From contig CAZUFB010000060.1 in NCBI GenBank assembly GCA_964619775.1, positions 1-13,300 of the forward strand: a DNA stretch of 13,300 bases. Reading direction: 5' to 3'. Below, in pieces: positions 12,024 to 13,300 of the stretch. The notes below the pieces were generated by a model. That model was not told the DNA's origin. It searched no databases and saw nothing but the letters and a program-made list of their open reading frames with translations. The translations under genes and the position numbers were made by a program. This DNA comes from CAZUFB01 sp964619775 (GTDB taxonomy: Bacteria; Actinomycetota; Coriobacteriia; Coriobacteriales; UMGS124). Every line of letters begins with the position of its first letter. Position 1 is the stretch's first letter.

Positions 12024-13300
12024 ATGGCCATGAAGCTCGACCAGATCATGATGCAGGTCTTCAACGCGCTCGCGAAGGACTACGCCGGCATGCCCGAGTG
12101 CGACGACGGCAACGAGAAGCAGTGGGTCGCCGCGTGCGGGCGCGCCTGGAAGAACAAGGTTCTCACCGACAAACTGTTCTACCAGTACATGCAGCAGCGT
12201 CTGGCCGACCTGGGCGACCATAATCTGTGCTTCCTCACCGGGCCCGATGCCGGCTATCAGCCCGAGGGCTGCGGCTTCACCGCGCGGCGCTTCGGCGACG
12301 AGCTCTATGTGACCGCGGTGGGCGCCGACACGCGCCTCGTGCCGGGCGACGCCATCGAGCTCATCAACAAGAGCACGCCCGTCGCGCACCTGGGCTATGC
12401 CATCGGCAACCCCACCGGCAGCGACGACCCCGAGCGCCAGGACTGGGGCTTCTTCTTGACCAACTCCTCGCACTTCATGGTGCGCCACGCCGACGGCAGC
12501 CGGCAGGACTTCCGCACGCGGCGCTTCCCACTGGCCGAGGCCATGCCCGCCCGGCCCTGCACGTTCGAGCGCCGCGAAGACGGCACCTGCGTGCTGACGG
12601 TGACCCAGCTCGACAACGAGGAGGCCGCCGGGCTGCTCGCAGCCCGTGCCGACGAGGCCCGCACGGCCCCGCGCCTGGTGTTCGACCTGCGGACGTGCGC
12701 AGGCGGCATCGAGTCGATGGCCTACCCGCTGCTCAACTGGCTGTTCGACGAGGACACGAATCTCAACGAGGTGCTCGGGGCCGAGATCGTGCTCACCAAC
12801 TATTCCGCAGCCAACTGCGCGCGGCGTGAAGCGCAGATCGCCCAGCTCAAGAACCTGGCCGCCGTACAGGGCGACGGGACCGAGGGGCTGGGATGGCTCG
12901 ACGAGAACCTCGAAGTGGTGCGCGCCAACCGGGGCAAGGGCTATGTCGAGGAGACCGTGGAGCCCGAAGACCTGCCGCTTTCGGCCGGTCCAGCGGGCCA
13001 GAAGGTGCTGGTGCTGACCGACAGCACGACCGCCGACGCCGCCGAGTGGCTTGCGGGCATCGCCAAGAAGGCCCCGCGCGCCACGCTGGTGGGACGTGCA
13101 ACGATGGGCAACCTGGACTATTCCAACCCGCTGGCCGTGGCGTTCGAGAACCGGTTCATCTTCGTGTACCCCATGAGCAAGACCAAGGCGGCGGCCGAAG
13201 GGCGCGGGATGCGCGGCGTGGGCATCGTGCCCGACGTTGTGGTGCCGTTCACGCCCGAGGAGTGCGTGCGCGACCTGGTGATGGAGCGCGCGCTGGAGAT
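12024..13300 (+). CDS. S41-family-like protein, paralogue of S41-like A, nucleophile position Asp (S41-like B, cut by window edge)
   Basis: 425 codons are visible. The paralogue ends GL-stop at the equivalent point, so only the last residues are missing. The ATG at 12024 is preferred: GGAAGGG lies nine bases upstream, and it places the shared GF of the PDZ-like region at residues 84-85 versus 83-84 in the paralogue. Layout as in A: helical N-terminus, PDZ-like GFTARRFGDELYVTAV and RLVPGDAIELINKST, then the S41 core with LVFDLRTCAGG (218-228), VLTDSTTADAAE (330-341), GRATMGNLDYSN and GIVPDVVVPFTPEEC. The family Ser falls on Asp338 (T-A-D-A-A-E), and the GxxTxGK lysine is replaced by Asn. There is no signal peptide, so it is probably cytoplasmic. 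Likely non-peptidase; function unknown. Confidence 0.8.
   Translation, partial: MAMKLDQIMMQVFNALAKDYAGMPECDDGNEKQWVAACGRAWKNKVLTDKLFYQYMQQRLADLGDHNLCFLTGPDAGYQPEGCGFTARRFGDELYVTAVGADTRLVPGDAIELINKSTPVAHLGYAIGNPTGSDDPERQDWGFFLTNSSHFMVRHADGSRQDFRTRRFPLAEAMPARPCTFERREDGTCVLTVTQLDNEEAAGLLAARADEARTAPRLVFDLRTCAGGIESMAYPLLNWLFDEDTNLNEVLGAEIVLTNYSAANCARREAQIAQLKNLAAVQGDGTEGLGWLDENLEVVRANRGKGYVEETVEPEDLPLSAGPAGQKVLVLTDSTTADAAEWLAGIAKKAPRATLVGRATMGNLDYSNPLAVAFENRFIFVYPMSKTKAAAEGRGMRGVGIVPDVVVPFTPEECVRDLVMERALE

Noticed and set aside
1..13300. CRISPR array, tRNA or rRNA genes
   Set aside because: No regularly spaced direct repeats, no tRNA T-loop/CCA cloverleaf and no rRNA core sequence found by reading both strands.

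Overview
The window reads as chromosomal DNA of a high-GC anaerobe, most likely an Actinomycetota of the class Coriobacteriia (Eggerthella/Gordonibacter/Slackia-like). This is an inference. It rests on strong GC bias at third codon positions, Tat-exported FAD_binding_2 flavoproteins in multiple copies (a hallmark of Eggerthellaceae), an oxygen-sensitive class III ribonucleotide reductase and a reverse rubrerythrin. No species can be named from the sequence alone.

Left edge to about 2.8 kb, minus strand: the first 200 bases hold what may be the 3' end of a type I restriction-modification M-like gene and the first codons of a following gene. Then comes an anaerobic ribonucleotide reductase whose C-terminal glycyl-radical segment is not in the main NrdD chain but in a separate 68-codon gene 54 nt downstream with its own ribosome binding site. 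Two NrdR-box-like sites exactly 32 bp apart lie upstream of nrdD.

2.8-4.3 kb: a gene-poor stretch that contains a candidate small RNA on the + strand (three perfect hairpins, C-rich loops, an anti-Shine-Dalgarno-like CCCTCCTT and an intrinsic terminator). It is followed by a minus-strand DtxR/MntR-type metal-dependent regulator.

4.3-13.3 kb: an alternating array on the + strand. It runs Tat flavoprotein A, S41-like protein A, Tat flavoprotein B, then (after an inserted minus-strand reverse rubrerythrin) S41-like protein B, which runs off the right edge. The two flavoproteins are clear paralogues of each other, and so are the two S41-like proteins. This looks like a duplicated two-gene module. 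The flavoproteins keep the FAD fold but do not show the fumarate-reductase catalytic residues. The S41-like proteins have no signal peptide and carry Val or Asp where S41 peptidases have the nucleophilic Ser. Every gene of the array is separated from the next by a long, strongly structured intergenic region with hairpins or terminators, so they look like separately controlled units rather than one operon.

The parts most worth a second look are the split glycyl-radical reductase, the reductase/pseudo-S41 module, and the C-rich-loop RNA candidate.
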